From Deinococcus metalli (GTDB lineage Bacteria; Deinococcota; Deinococci; Deinococcales; Deinococcaceae), in assembly GCF_014201805.1 (NCBI RefSeq), contig NZ_JACHFK010000007.1, positions 203,925-267,924 on the forward strand: 64,000 bases of DNA, written 5' to 3'. The position numbers and the translations under genes are program-made. Below the pieces are notes generated by a model, which worked only from the letters and a program-made list of their open reading frames with translations, did not search any database and was not told the origin of the DNA. Below are positions 14,194 to 24,080 of this stretch, piece after piece. How positions within the stretch are numbered: the first letter of the stretch is position 1; each line of letters begins with the position of its first letter.

Positions 14194-15378
14194 CTACGGC
14201 CGCACCATCACCAGCGGCACGACCATCTGCTCGGCCGCCCAGCCGCCGTGCGTGCCGGCCCACACCCTCGGCGCGTGTTCGGGCGCCGGCCACAGCAGCT
14301 GTCGGCCGTGGTACGCGATGGCCACGTGGTCCCCGGTGCGCTCCAGAAAGGCCTCCTGTGCGGGTGGCCCACCGAACAGCCCGGCCGCCCACGCCTCGGC
14401 GGCGGGCAGCACGGTCGCGTGGTCCCGCAGGGCAGCGTGGACGTCGTCCTCGGCCCCGGGCCGGACGCGCAGGTAGCGCACCTGGGTTTCCCCGGCGGGC
14501 GGGCCGTCCAGCATGTCACACAGGCCGGGAACGGCGTTCAGGTGCACGGCGAGCGGTGCAGGCGTGCTGCTCTGCCCGTGGTCCGCGGTCAGCAGGGTCA
14601 GGACGCTGCCGTCGTCGGGCAGGCGGCCGAGCAGGGCGTGGAACGCCGCGTCGAAGGCGTGGGCCGCGTCCGCCGCCGCGCGGGAGTATGGGCCGTGGTC
14701 GTGGCTCACCGTGTCGAAGTCCGGCCAGTACGCGATCACGTAGCGCGGACCACCCCCCGCTGCGGCGCGGGCCACGGCGTCCGGAAGGTCGGTCAGGTCG
14801 TCGTAGGGCACGGTGGTGGCCCCGTCGTAGTACCAATCGTTCAGGAGGGTGCCCTCAAAACTGGCGGGCGTCACGGCGCGGGCGGTCACGCCGGCGGCCG
14901 CGAGCTGGCGGTACACGGTGCCGGTGGCCGGCGGCAGCCGCGCGGCCTCGCCGCTCAGAAGGTCGCGCTGGCGCAGGATATCCAGCACCGTGGTTCCCTC
15001 GAACACGCTGGTGCCCAGCCAGCCGTGCTGCGCGGGCGCCGCGCCGGTGTGCAGGGTCGTCATGGCGGTCATGGTGGAGGACGGAAACGTGGAGGTCATG
15101 GTCGAGTACAGCGCCCCCCCGTCCGCGACGCGCGCCTCCAGATGCGGCAGGTGCCCGGCACGCAGGTGCTGTTTCAGCGGGAAGTGCCCCAGGCCGTCCG
15201 CGACGACCAGCACCACGGTGCTCACGCCGGTCAGCGGCAGGTGGGTCGCGAGCGGCGCGTGCCCGGTCCGGACGCCGAAGTGCGCCGCGATGGACGTCAC
15301 GAAGTTCAGGATGCTCCGCCCGTCGTGGTGTGGCCGCACCGGCTGATCGGGTCGGGTCGCGAGGTCACTGTGGAGCAT
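14194..15378 (-). CDS. alkaline-phosphatase-family nucleotide pyrophosphatase/phosphodiesterase
   Basis: 394 residues of the type I phosphodiesterase/nucleotide pyrophosphatase family. Metal ligands are Asp61 in VVADGLG, the DFDTVSHDHG block and TADHGQ; the nucleophile Thr/Ser lies in STFPSSTMTAMTT. There is no clear signal peptide. Convergent with xpt, eight bases apart. The substrate (nucleotide diphosphate, phosphonate or phosphodiester) cannot be told from sequence. Confidence 0.88.
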   Translation of the reverse strand: MLHSDLATRPDQPVRPHHDGRSILNFVTSIAAHFGVRTGHAPLATHLPLTGVSTVVLVVADGLGHFPLKQHLRAGHLPHLEARVADGGALYSTMTSTFPSSTMTAMTTLHTGAAPAQHGWLGTSVFEGTTVLDILRQRDLLSGEAARLPPATGTVYRQLAAAGVTARAVTPASFEGTLLNDWYYDGATTVPYDDLTDLPDAVARAAAGGGPRYVIAYWPDFDTVSHDHGPYSRAAADAAHAFDAAFHALLGRLPDDGSVLTLLTADHGQSSTPAPLAVHLNAVPGLCDMLDGPPAGETQVRYLRVRPGAEDDVHAALRDHATVLPAAEAWAAGLFGGPPAQEAFLERTGDHVAIAYHGRQLLWPAPEHAPRVWAGTHGGWAAEQMVVPLVMVRP

Positions 15379-15458
15379 GCGGCAGTCTGTCAGGTCGACC
15401 GACGTTGAGTGACCGCATATGCAGTAAAGCCGGGGGAGTCATCAGGGGTGCCCGTCCC

Positions 15459-15472
15459 CTAACGTCCGTTAG
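15459..15472. promoter_or_regulatory. TetR/PaaR-type operator overlapping the pccB promoter
   Basis: CTAACG-TC-CGTTAG, perfect 6-bp arms. It fits the published Thermus PaaR consensus CNAACGNNCGTTNG exactly. It overlaps the TTAGAT (15469-15474) that serves as the -10 of the downstream gene, so binding would repress. Confidence 0.65.
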
Positions 15473-15481
15473 ATTGACGGC

Positions 15482-17044
15482 ATGACCCAGCCCAGCGTGG
15501 AGTTGCAGGAACTCATCGCCGCCATGGAGCAGCGCCGCGCCAAGGTGGAGGCCGGCGGCGGCGAGGAGCGCGCCAGAAAGCAGCGCGAGGGCGGCAAGCT
15601 GACCGCCCGCGAGCGCATCGCGTACCTGCTCGACCCGGGCTCGTTTCTGGAGACCAGCACCTTCGTGCAGCACGCCCGCAACCGCCTGATGGACGGTGTG
15701 GAGGCCCCCGGCGAGGGTGTCGTGACCGGCTCGGGCACGATCGCCGGACGGCCGGTGTTCGTGTTCTCGCAGGATTTCACGGTGCTGGGCGGCTCGCTCG
15801 GCAAACGCCACGCGGCGAAGATCACGAAGATCATGGACCTGGCCGCCAAGACCGGCTGCCCCGTGATCGGCCTGAACGACTCCGCCGGCGCGCGCATCCA
15901 GGAGGGCGTGGACAGCCTGTCCGGCTACGGCGAGATCTTCTACCGCAACGCCGTCTACTCCGGCAGTGTGCCGCAGATCAGCGCGATCCTGGGGCCATGC
16001 GCGGGCGGCGCGGTGTACTCCCCGGCCCTGACGGACTTCATCCTGATGAGCCGGGGCAGCAGCTACATGTTCATCACCGGCCCCGAGGTCATCAAGAGCG
16101 TGACGCGCGAGGACGTGACCTTCGACACGCTGGGCGGGGCGGACGTGCACACCCGCAGGAGCGGCGTCGCGCATCTCGCCTATGACGGCGACGAGGCGGT
16201 GCTCGACGGCATCCGGCACCTGCTCACGTACCTGCCGCAGAACGCCCGCGAGCAGCCGCCGGTGCGCGAGAACCGCGACCCGGCGCGGCGCCGCACCGAG
16301 AAGCTGCTGGACCTCGTCACGCCGGACCAGCGCCGGCCGTACGCCATGCACGACGTCATCCACGAGATCGTGGACAGCGGCGAGTTCCTGGAGATCCAGC
16401 CGGACTGGGCGAAGAACATCATCGTGGGCTTCGCGCACCTGGACGGCCGCCCGGTCGGCATCGTGGCGAACAACCCCAAGGTCATGGCGGGCACGCTGAA
16501 CATCGACGCCAGCGACAAGGCCGCGCGCTTCATCCGCACCTGCGACTGCTACAACATCCCCCTGCTGACCCTGGTGGACGTCACGGGCTTCCTGCCGGGC
16601 ACGCAGCAGGAGTACGGCGGAATCATCCGCCACGGCGCGAAGATGCTCTACGCCTACGCCGAGGCCACGGTGCCCAAGGTCACGCTCATTACCCGCAAGA
16701 GCTACGGCGGCGCGTACCTCGCCATGAACTCGCGCGACATGGGCGCCGACGTGGTGTACGCGTGGCCGACCGCCGCCGTCGCCGTGATGGGCGCGGAGGG
16801 CGCGGCGAACATCGTGTACCGCAAGGAGATCAAGGACTCCGAGAACCCCGCCGCGACCCGCGCGGAACTGGTGGCGCACTACAAGGAGACCTTCGACAAC
16901 CCGTATATCGCCGCCGCGAAGGGCTACATCGACGACGTGATCCCGATGGAGGACACGCGCCACCGCCTGATCCAGACGTTTGCCATGCTGCGCGACAAGC
17001 AGGAGCCGCGGCCGTACAAGAAGCACGGGAATATCCCGCTGTAG
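15482..17044 (+). CDS. pccB: acyl-CoA (propionyl-CoA) carboxylase beta subunit, carboxyltransferase
   Basis: 520 residues, the size of the carboxyltransferase subunit that moves CO2 from biotin to propionyl- or another acyl-CoA. Both crotonase-like halves are present: the N-terminal half with CPVIGLNDSAGARIQEGVDSL and ILGPCAGGAVYSPALTDF, the C-terminal half with VTGFLPGTQQEYGGIIRHGAKMLYAY and SYGGAYLAMNS. The biotin carboxylase/carrier subunit is not in the window. Start ATG at 15482 sits seven bases after TTAGAT, so it is probably leaderless, and it is under a PaaR-type operator. This suggests control by an acyl-CoA-sensing TetR protein. Confidence 0.94.
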   Translation: MTQPSVELQELIAAMEQRRAKVEAGGGEERARKQREGGKLTARERIAYLLDPGSFLETSTFVQHARNRLMDGVEAPGEGVVTGSGTIAGRPVFVFSQDFTVLGGSLGKRHAAKITKIMDLAAKTGCPVIGLNDSAGARIQEGVDSLSGYGEIFYRNAVYSGSVPQISAILGPCAGGAVYSPALTDFILMSRGSSYMFITGPEVIKSVTREDVTFDTLGGADVHTRRSGVAHLAYDGDEAVLDGIRHLLTYLPQNAREQPPVRENRDPARRRTEKLLDLVTPDQRRPYAMHDVIHEIVDSGEFLEIQPDWAKNIIVGFAHLDGRPVGIVANNPKVMAGTLNIDASDKAARFIRTCDCYNIPLLTLVDVTGFLPGTQQEYGGIIRHGAKMLYAYAEATVPKVTLITRKSYGGAYLAMNSRDMGADVVYAWPTAAVAVMGAEGAANIVYRKEIKDSENPAATRAELVAHYKETFDNPYIAAAKGYIDDVIPMEDTRHRLIQTFAMLRDKQEPRPYKKHGNIPL

Positions 17045-17052
17045 ACCAGAAA

Positions 17053-17169
17053 TGGCGAAGGGAGTGGGATTCGAACCTACGAGGGGGGGCTGTCCACGCC
17101 GATGGCGATGGACAGCCCCCCCTCTCACTCTGCGAGCAAGTGCATTCAACCGGACTCTGCCATCCCTTC
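17053..17169 (-). tRNA. aberrant tRNA-Ser-like gene with hypertrophied variable arm
   Basis: 117 nt, against about 90 for a normal bacterial tRNA-Ser. The acceptor stem is a perfect 7 bp, and G73 and CCA are encoded. The D-arm is serine-type (3-bp stem, GG present), and the T loop is TTCGAAT on a stem with one A-C mismatch. The anticodon stem (17140-17136 with 17128-17124) has two G-T pairs and the loop TCGCAGA. It lacks U33 and would present GCA (a Cys anticodon). The variable arm is a 15-bp perfect stem (17123-17109 with 17096-17082), a one-base bulge, 4 more bp and an ATC loop. I found no convincing promoter or T-rich terminator. It lies nine bases past the pccB stop, convergent. It could be a decayed tRNA-Ser or a specialised tRNA. 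Confidence 0.7.
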
Positions 17170-17394
17170 ATGGGGTGATCGGCCGCTGCCTTCCGGTCCA
17201 CACCCGGACGCTCGGCCAGAGGAGCTGTGATCACCGCCGGCAGTCTCGCAGCAGCATGCGCGCGGCGCGTGGGCTGCATGGCGTAGGCGTGATGGCCGCT
17301 CCTTGATCCTGCGGTCACAGAGGACGGGGCCGGACCGGGGCGGCGCTACACTCGCCGGGCGAACGGCACCGGACGGGCCGGGCGGGAGGAATCC

Positions 17395-18315
17395 ATGAAA
17401 GCGATGGTGATCCACGAGTACGGCGGCCCCGAGGTGCTGCGGGCCGAGGACCTGCCGGTGCCGGTCCCGGCGGACGGCGAGGTGCTGGTGCGCGTGCGGG
17501 CGGTGAGCGTCAATCCCGTGGACTACAAGCGGCGCCGCAGCTGGGCGGCGCAGCCGCTGCCGGTGGTGCTGGGCTGGGACGTCTCCGGCGTGGTCGAGGC
17601 GCTGGGGCCGGACGTGGCGGACTTCCGGGTGGGCGACGAGGTGTTCGGCATGGTGCGCTTCCCGGCGGAAGGCCGGGCCTACGCGGAGTACGTGAGCGCG
17701 CCGGTGTCCGACATCGCCCGCAAGCCGCCCGAGCTGACGCACGCGCAGGCGGCGGCCATGACCCTCGCGGCCCTGACGGCCGAGCAGGCGCTGGAGGCGC
17801 TCGCGCTGCGCGCCGGGCAGACCATCCTGATCCACGCGGCGGCGGGCGGGGTGGGGCATTTCGCGGTGCAGCTCGCCCACACTCGGGGCGCGCGGGTGAT
17901 CGCCACCGCGTCGGCGCGCAACATCGACTTCGTGCGGGGGCTGGGTGCGGACGAGATCGTGGACTACCACGCGCGGCCCTTCGAGGAGCAGGTGTCGGGC
18001 GTGGACGCCGTGTTCGACACGGTGGGCGGCGACACGCTGCCGCGCTCGTTCGGGGTGCTGCGGCCGGGCGGCCGGCTGGTGGCGATCGCCGGTCAGCCGG
18101 ACGAGGCCCTGGCGCGGCAGCATGGCGTCCACGCCGAGCGAATTCTGGTGCACCCATCGCGGCCCCAGCTGGAGTTCCTGGCGGCCGAGGCTGCGGCTGG
18201 ACGCGTGGTTCCGCACGTCAGCCAGACCTTCCCGCTGGACCGCGTCGCGGACGCCCACCGCGCGCTGGAGACCGGCCGGACCGTCGGGAAGATCGTGCTC
18301 GAGCCGGTCCCCTGA
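17395..18315 (+). CDS. NADP-dependent quinone oxidoreductase-like medium-chain dehydrogenase
   Basis: 306 residues of the zinc-free MDR family (quinone reductase type). It has an N-terminal GroES-like domain (VSVNPVDYK, LGWDVSGVVEALG) and a Rossmann domain with AAAGGVGHFAVQLA near residues 145-158. No structural or catalytic zinc cysteines are present. The ATG at 17395 has GGGAGGA just upstream, and TACACT at 17347-17352 is a plausible -10. Convergent with the first P450 gene. Natural substrate unknown; reduction of quinones or enones is typical. Confidence 0.9.
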   Translation: MKAMVIHEYGGPEVLRAEDLPVPVPADGEVLVRVRAVSVNPVDYKRRRSWAAQPLPVVLGWDVSGVVEALGPDVADFRVGDEVFGMVRFPAEGRAYAEYVSAPVSDIARKPPELTHAQAAAMTLAALTAEQALEALALRAGQTILIHAAAGGVGHFAVQLAHTRGARVIATASARNIDFVRGLGADEIVDYHARPFEEQVSGVDAVFDTVGGDTLPRSFGVLRPGGRLVAIAGQPDEALARQHGVHAERILVHPSRPQLEFLAAEAAAGRVVPHVSQTFPLDRVADAHRALETGRTVGKIVLEPVP

Positions 18316-18327
18316 TTCAGGCCAGAC

Positions 18328-19509
18328 CTACTGCACCCACAGCTCGCCCAGTCCCCGGAACATCGTGCTCGGCCGCCGGGTAAAGCCTTTCAGTTCCATT
18401 GCTGGGAACGCCCTCAGCAGTTCTTCAAACGCCACTCGCGCTTCCAGTTTCGCCAGCGGCGCGCCCAGGCAGAAGTGCAGGCCGCGCCCGAACGATAGGT
18501 GCCGGTTCGGGGTGCGGGAAATGTCGAAGGTGTCGGCAGCGGTGAACACGGCGGGGTCGCGGTTGGCGGCCCCTATCACGGCGCTGACCTGCTCGCCCTT
18601 CTGCACGGTCTGGGTGCCGATCTGGATGTCCTCCAGCGCGGCGCGGAACAGGGCGCGCTGCACCGGCGGGTCGTAGCGCAGCATCTCCTCGATGGCCTGG
18701 GGCAGCAGCGCGGGCGTCTCGCGCAGGCGGGAAAGTTCGGCGGGGTGGTCCAGCAGGGCCTTCAGGCCGTTGCCGATCAGGTTCACGGTCGTCTCGTGCC
18801 CGGCGATGACCAGCAGGATGCAGTTCGAGATCAGCTCGCCGGGCCGCAGCTGGCCCAGTTCGTCCTCGGCGTGCAGCAGCGACGAGATCAGGTCGTCCTG
18901 CGGCTGGGCGCGGCGCGTCTCGATCAGGCCCGCGAAGTACTCGCCCAGCGCCATGATGCCTGCCTCAGCGCGCTGGGCCGATTCGGGCGTGGCGGTGGCG
19001 AAGTCGCTGCCGTCGATGAAATCCCCGGACCAGCCCCGGAACAGGTCGCGGTCCTCCGGGGGCACGCCCAGCAGTTCCGCGATCACGATGACCGGGAGCG
19101 GCATGGCGTAGCCGCGCATCACCTCAAAGCCCTCGCCCGGCGTGACGCGGCCCAGCAGCCCGCGGGCGATGTCCCGGATGTGCGCTTCCTGGCGCTCGAT
19201 CACGCGGGGCGTGAAGGCGTGGGCGACCAGGGTCCGCATGCGGGTGTGGTCCGGCGGGTCGCGGTCGAGCATGTTGCCAGGCATCACCTGCTCGCCCACG
19301 TCGCGGACCCGGGTCACGTCCTTGGTCAGCCGGGTGTCCTTGAGGGCCTGTTCCACGTCGGCGTAGCGGGTGAACATCCACATGCCGCCGGTGCCCTGCG
19401 GGTGCGGCTGCCAGAACGCGCCGCCCTGGGCGCGCAGGTCGGCGTAGGTGGGGTACGGGTCGGCCAGGATGTCGGGAGCGAACAGGCCAGCGGAGCGGGG
19501 TGCCGTCAT
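18328..19509 (-). CDS. cytochrome P450
   Basis: 393-residue soluble class I bacterial P450. The I-helix oxygen-binding motif is AGHETT (236-241), the ExxR pair is Glu275/Arg278, and the haem loop FGRGLHFCLG carries the Cys347 ligand. It needs a ferredoxin and reductase, neither of which is nearby. I chose ATG at 19509 because AGGAGG lies just upstream; a longer frame to 19587 would overlap the operator region. It is divergent from the marR gene, and their shared 80-base region holds a palindrome, so co-regulation is likely. Confidence 0.95.
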   Translation of the reverse strand: MTAPRSAGLFAPDILADPYPTYADLRAQGGAFWQPHPQGTGGMWMFTRYADVEQALKDTRLTKDVTRVRDVGEQVMPGNMLDRDPPDHTRMRTLVAHAFTPRVIERQEAHIRDIARGLLGRVTPGEGFEVMRGYAMPLPVIVIAELLGVPPEDRDLFRGWSGDFIDGSDFATATPESAQRAEAGIMALGEYFAGLIETRRAQPQDDLISSLLHAEDELGQLRPGELISNCILLVIAGHETTVNLIGNGLKALLDHPAELSRLRETPALLPQAIEEMLRYDPPVQRALFRAALEDIQIGTQTVQKGEQVSAVIGAANRDPAVFTAADTFDISRTPNRHLSFGRGLHFCLGAPLAKLEARVAFEELLRAFPAMELKGFTRRPSTMFRGLGELWVQ

Positions 19510-19573
19510 GAGTCCTCCTGTCGGAATCAGTGTAGGGGCGGAGTGCGGCGCCTCACGCCATGCCCGCCCTACT

Positions 19574-19588
19574 GTTGCATACTGCAAC
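19574..19588. promoter_or_regulatory. MarR-type operator in the marR/P450 divergent region
   Basis: GTTGCA-TAC-TGCAAC, perfect 6-bp arms. It covers CATACT (19578-19583), which is the apparent -10 of the marR gene six bases before its ATG, so occupancy would block marR transcription. Confidence 0.65.
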
Positions 19589-19589
19589 C

Positions 19590-20057
19590 ATGAGTTTTCC
19601 TGAGGCGGCTCCGCTTCCTGCCGCCACCGATCTGCACGCGCAGCCGCTGCGCTTCCTCACCGCGTACTGGGGCGTGTGGCAGGGCCTGTCCGGGCGGGCG
19701 AACGACCGGCTGGGCGCGCACGGCCTCGACCTGCGCTCGTTCATTGCCCTGAGCTACGTGCAGGGCCAGCCGACCTCGCCGGGCGAACTCGCGCGCGTGC
19801 TGGACGTGCCGAAGTACGAGGTGACGCGCATCCTCGACCGGCTCACGGCCCTGGGGGCCATCACGCGCGACAGCGACCCCGCCAACGCCCGCTCGCGCCG
19901 CCTGGACGTCACGCCGTCCGGACGGGCGCTGTGGCACGCGGCCGTGCAGACCGTGACCGCCGTGGTCGGCCCGGCCCTGGCGACCCTCGGCCCACGCGTA
20001 GACCCCCTGACCGCCGATCTGGAACACCTCGCCGCCCTGACGGAGGACACCCCATGA
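19590..20057 (+). CDS. MarR-family transcriptional regulator
   Basis: 155 residues with the winged helix-turn-helix layout of MarR proteins: [33 protein letters not shown] as recognition helices and wing, flanked by helices for dimerisation. The ATG at 19590 fits the palindrome-overlapping leaderless promoter. Its stop overlaps the start of the second P450 (ATGA), so it heads an operon and probably represses it, with release by a small aromatic or other P450 substrate. That last point is inference. Confidence 0.9.
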   Translation: MSFPEAAPLPAATDLHAQPLRFLTAYWGVWQGLSGRANDRLGAHGLDLRSFIALSYVQGQPTSPGELARVLDVPKYEVTRILDRLTALGAITRDSDPANARSRRLDVTPSGRALWHAAVQTVTAVVGPALATLGPRVDPLTADLEHLAALTEDTP

Positions 20058-21280
20058 CGAACGCCACCCCCGACGGTTCTGTGCCCAGCGGCCGCTGCCC
20101 CTTCCCGCACGACGCCACCTCTCTGACACGCAAGCCCGACCTGGGCACCCCTGCGGGCGCGCCGGTGCAGCGCGATGAGCACGGCATCTACCGCGTGCAC
20201 GATTTCCACACGGCCCGCGAGGTGCTGCGCTCCGAGGGCGTGGTGCAGGCAGGCTTCGGCGCGGACATGGTCACGCAGCTCAGCGCTCTGAAGCACCGGC
20301 CGGTGCTGTACGCCGAGGGGGACGCGCACCACGAGATGCGCCGCGACACCGCCCGCTACTTCACGCCCACGGCGGTCGCCACGTACCACCCGTTCATCGC
20401 GGGCCTCGCGGACCGGCTGGTGGGCGACCTGCTCCGCCGGGGCGAGGCGGATCTGGACGACCTGAGCCTGACCATGGCGGTGCAGGTCGCCGCGCAGGTC
20501 GTCGGCCTGACAGACAGCGTGCTGCCCGGCCTGCAACGCCGCGTGATGGCCTTCGTCGAGGGCGAGGGCGACAGCGAGCCCGGCACCGTGAATGTTCCCA
20601 CCGTGGCCAGCCGGCTGCACCAGATGATGGACGTGCCGCTGTTCTACACGCTCGACGTCAAACCCGCCATCCAGGCGCGGCGCCGCCAGCGCCGGGACGA
20701 CCTGATCAGCCACCTGCTCGACAAGGACTACAGCGACCTGGAAATCCTGACCGAGTGCCTCACCTACGGCACCGCCGGGATGGTCACCACCCGCGAGTTC
20801 ATCTCGGTGGCCGCGTGGCACCTGCTGCGCTGGCCCGAGCTGCGCGCTGACTACGTGCACGGCACCGAGCAGGAGCGCCACGCCATCCTGCACGAGATCC
20901 TGCGCCTGGAACCGGTCGTGAACACCCTGTACCGCCGCGCGCAGGCGGATCTGGAGGTCGGCGGGCAGCACGTCCCGGCGGGCAGCGTGCTCGCGCTGAC
21001 CGTGCCGAACACGAACGCCGACCCGGCCGTGGCGGGAGAGGACGCCGCGCAGCTGTGCCCGGCCCGTCCGCTGCCGCGCGGCGTGCAGGCTCCGGTGCTG
21101 TCCTTCGGGGACGGGCACCACCGCTGCCCCGGCGCGTTCCTGGCGATCCGCGAGAGCGACGTGCTGCTGCGAAGGCTGCTGGTGTGGAACGACCTGCGGA
21201 TCGTGCGCGAACCCACCGTGACGTACAACGAGGTCATCAAGGGCTACGAACTGCGCGGTTTCCGCATCGCGCTGGGGTAG
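20054..21280 (+). CDS. cytochrome P450
   Basis: 408 residues. I-helix AGMVTT (241-246), ExxR at Glu281/Arg284 and haem loop [10 protein letters not shown] with the cysteine near 358 mark a functional P450. It has a [12 protein letters not shown] N-terminus. It is only distantly related to the P450 on the other side of marR: the haem loops and I-helices differ. Translationally coupled to marR. Confidence 0.94.
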   Translation: MTNATPDGSVPSGRCPFPHDATSLTRKPDLGTPAGAPVQRDEHGIYRVHDFHTAREVLRSEGVVQAGFGADMVTQLSALKHRPVLYAEGDAHHEMRRDTARYFTPTAVATYHPFIAGLADRLVGDLLRRGEADLDDLSLTMAVQVAAQVVGLTDSVLPGLQRRVMAFVEGEGDSEPGTVNVPTVASRLHQMMDVPLFYTLDVKPAIQARRRQRRDDLISHLLDKDYSDLEILTECLTYGTAGMVTTREFISVAAWHLLRWPELRADYVHGTEQERHAILHEILRLEPVVNTLYRRAQADLEVGGQHVPAGSVLALTVPNTNADPAVAGEDAAQLCPARPLPRGVQAPVLSFGDGHHRCPGAFLAIRESDVLLRRLLVWNDLRIVREPTVTYNEVIKGYELRGFRIALG

Positions 21281-21286
21281 GACCAC

Positions 21287-21327
21287 GGGCAGGGGCGGCC
21301 ACGCTGATGTTGTGGCCGCCCCTGCCC
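21287..21327. terminator. bidirectional hairpin between convergent genes
   Basis: 16-bp perfect inverted repeat (21287-21302 with 21312-21327, 9-base loop) in the gap between the P450 and CAP-domain stops. No T tract on either side. Confidence 0.6.
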
Positions 21328-21334
21328 ATGCATT

Positions 21335-22123
21335 TCAGCGGGTGCCGAAATCCTGCACCCAGTAGTGACCGTAGCTGCCGCCCGCCGCGTAACCCACGCC
21401 GAGTTCCTTCAGGGCGGGGTTCATGATGTTCGCGCAGTGGCCGGCGCTCTGGAGCCACCCGGCCACCACCGCTTCCGGGGTGGGCTGCCCCGCGGCGATG
21501 TTCTCCGCCACGCGCGTCCAGCTGTACCCGGCGGCGGTGACACGCTGCGAGAAGGTGCGGCCGTCCTGGCTGGTGTGGCTGAAGTAATTCTTCGCGGCCA
21601 TGTCTGCGGCGTGGGCCTGCGCCGCTTTCTCCAGCGCGGCGTTGTAGGTCACGGGCGTGGTCGCGGCGTAAGTGGTGCTGCCACACGTCCGGGCCTGCGT
21701 GCGGGCGGCGTTCGTGAGGTCGAGCACGCGCTGCGCGAAGGTGCCGCTCGGCGTGGCCGGCGTGGCGCCGGCCACGGCCTGCACCACGATGGGAAAGTCG
21801 ATGAACGACGCGGGGCTGCCCGTCAGCGCGGCGCGCACGGTGGCGCTGCCGGCCGCCTTCGCGGTCACGAGGCCACCCTGGGTCACGCTGGCGACGCCCG
21901 CGTTGGTGCTGCTCCACGTCAGCTGGCCGGGTTGCGCGGGCTGTCCGGCGACCGTCACGGTGAACTGCCGGGTCTGCCCGGCGCTCAGGGTGGTCGTGCT
22001 GGCGGTGGCCTGTCCAGTCACGGCGGCGAGGTCAGCGGCGCGGCCGGAGGTCGCGGTCTGACCGCACGCGGCGAGGACGAGGGCCACGGTGGCGACGAGG
22101 GCGGGAAGGGTGGACTTCGGCAT
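21335..22123 (-). CDS. CAP-domain lipoprotein with Ig-like domain
   Basis: 262 residues from the ATG at 22123. A lipoprotein signal ends in VLAAC, so the protein should be anchored outside the cytoplasmic membrane. A bacterial Ig-like (BIG2-type) domain follows (about 40-115; LTWSSTNAGVASVTQGGLVTAKAAG), then a CAP/SCP domain (about 130-262). The CAP domain carries AQAHAADMAAKNYFSH, RVAENIAAG and SAGHCANIMNP. The longer frame to 22177 adds residues in front of the signal peptide and is less likely. Role unknown; such proteins are often envelope-associated. Confidence 0.9.
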   Translation of the reverse strand: MPKSTLPALVATVALVLAACGQTATSGRAADLAAVTGQATASTTTLSAGQTRQFTVTVAGQPAQPGQLTWSSTNAGVASVTQGGLVTAKAAGSATVRAALTGSPASFIDFPIVVQAVAGATPATPSGTFAQRVLDLTNAARTQARTCGSTTYAATTPVTYNAALEKAAQAHAADMAAKNYFSHTSQDGRTFSQRVTAAGYSWTRVAENIAAGQPTPEAVVAGWLQSAGHCANIMNPALKELGVGYAAGGSYGHYWVQDFGTR

Positions 22124-22275
22124 CTGGGTCCAGTAGAGCGGACCCGCATGTGACGGACCCGAGGCCGCCGGGCTCATGCCTCATGTTCGGGAAGTGCCGG
22201 TGCGAGCGCCCTCTGAGGGACGTGCGTGAACTATTCTGCTTCATGCTTCTATCATGTTTCACATGTTCGGCAGGA

Positions 22276-22836
22276 TCACAGGTAGGCCAGCGCCCAGTCC
22301 TCCGCGCCGTGGGCCTGACCCGCGCGCAGCAGCGCCATCCCGTCCGGCGGGACGTCGTGCCGGTGGGGGAGAGTGCCGAGTTGCGCCGTGAAGTCCTCCA
22401 GCGTGGCCTTCGCCGGGGCCGCGCGGGTGCCGGTCACGGTGCCGCCCTGCACGTCGTATACCGCGCCGTACACGTGCCCCTTACGGGCATCCAGCGACAC
22501 GCCCTGTGGGCCGTCGCCGCTCACCAGGGCCTCCAGCGTGGACACGCCCACCACGCGCGCGCCCCACACCGCTGCCAGGCCCAGTGCGTAGCTGGCGCCC
22601 ACCCGCACGCCCGTGTACGAGCCCGGCCCGGTGCCGATCACGATGGTCTGGGCGTGGAACGGCAGCCCGGCCTGCGCGAACAGCGCGCGGGCCGCGCCCG
22701 GCAGCTCCTCGGCGTGGGCGCGGCCGACCTCGCGGACGGCGGTCACGTGTCCGGTCTCCCACGACACGGCCAGCGTCAGGAACGGCGTCGCCGTGTCGAG
22801 GGCCAGGGTGACGTGTGGGGGAGCGTCGCCGGTCAT
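22276..22836 (-). CDS. tsaB: tRNA threonylcarbamoyladenosine biosynthesis protein TsaB
   Basis: 186 residues, ASKHA-fold partner of TsaD in making t6A37 of ANN-decoding tRNAs. LALDTATPFLTLAV at the N-terminus and GTGPGSYTGVRVGASYALGLA near residues 67-87 are diagnostic. TsaD and TsaE are not in the window. TACACT lies eight bases before the ATG, consistent with a nearly leaderless message. Divergent from citrate synthase. Confidence 0.93.
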   Translation of the reverse strand: MTGDAPPHVTLALDTATPFLTLAVSWETGHVTAVREVGRAHAEELPGAARALFAQAGLPFHAQTIVIGTGPGSYTGVRVGASYALGLAAVWGARVVGVSTLEALVSGDGPQGVSLDARKGHVYGAVYDVQGGTVTGTRAAPAKATLEDFTAQLGTLPHRHDVPPDGMALLRAGQAHGAEDWALAYL

Positions 22837-22872
22837 CTCGGCGCAGTGTAGGCGGCACCTGCGCGGTTGTCA

Positions 22873-22899
22873 CCTGTACAGGAACGTGACCGGTTCCTG
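22873..22899. promoter_or_regulatory. overlapping palindromes upstream of citrate synthase
   Basis: CCTGTACAGG (22873-22882) overlaps CAGGAAC-N7-GTTCCTG (22879-22885 with 22893-22899). They lie just upstream of TATCCT (22919-22924), the likely -10 of the citrate synthase gene, and cover its -35 position. The regulator is unknown. Confidence 0.45.
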
Positions 22900-22934
22900 A
22901 CCGCGACCGGCCCGGTGATATCCTGGGAAGCAAC

Positions 22935-24068
<1,134 letters not shown>

Positions 24069-24080
24069 GGCACACCAAAA

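Noticed and set aside
17081..17124. The long palindrome in the tRNA-like gene as a stand-alone transcription terminator for pccB
   Set aside because: It has no T tract and is flanked on both sides by serine-tRNA body sequence, so the tRNA reading explains more.
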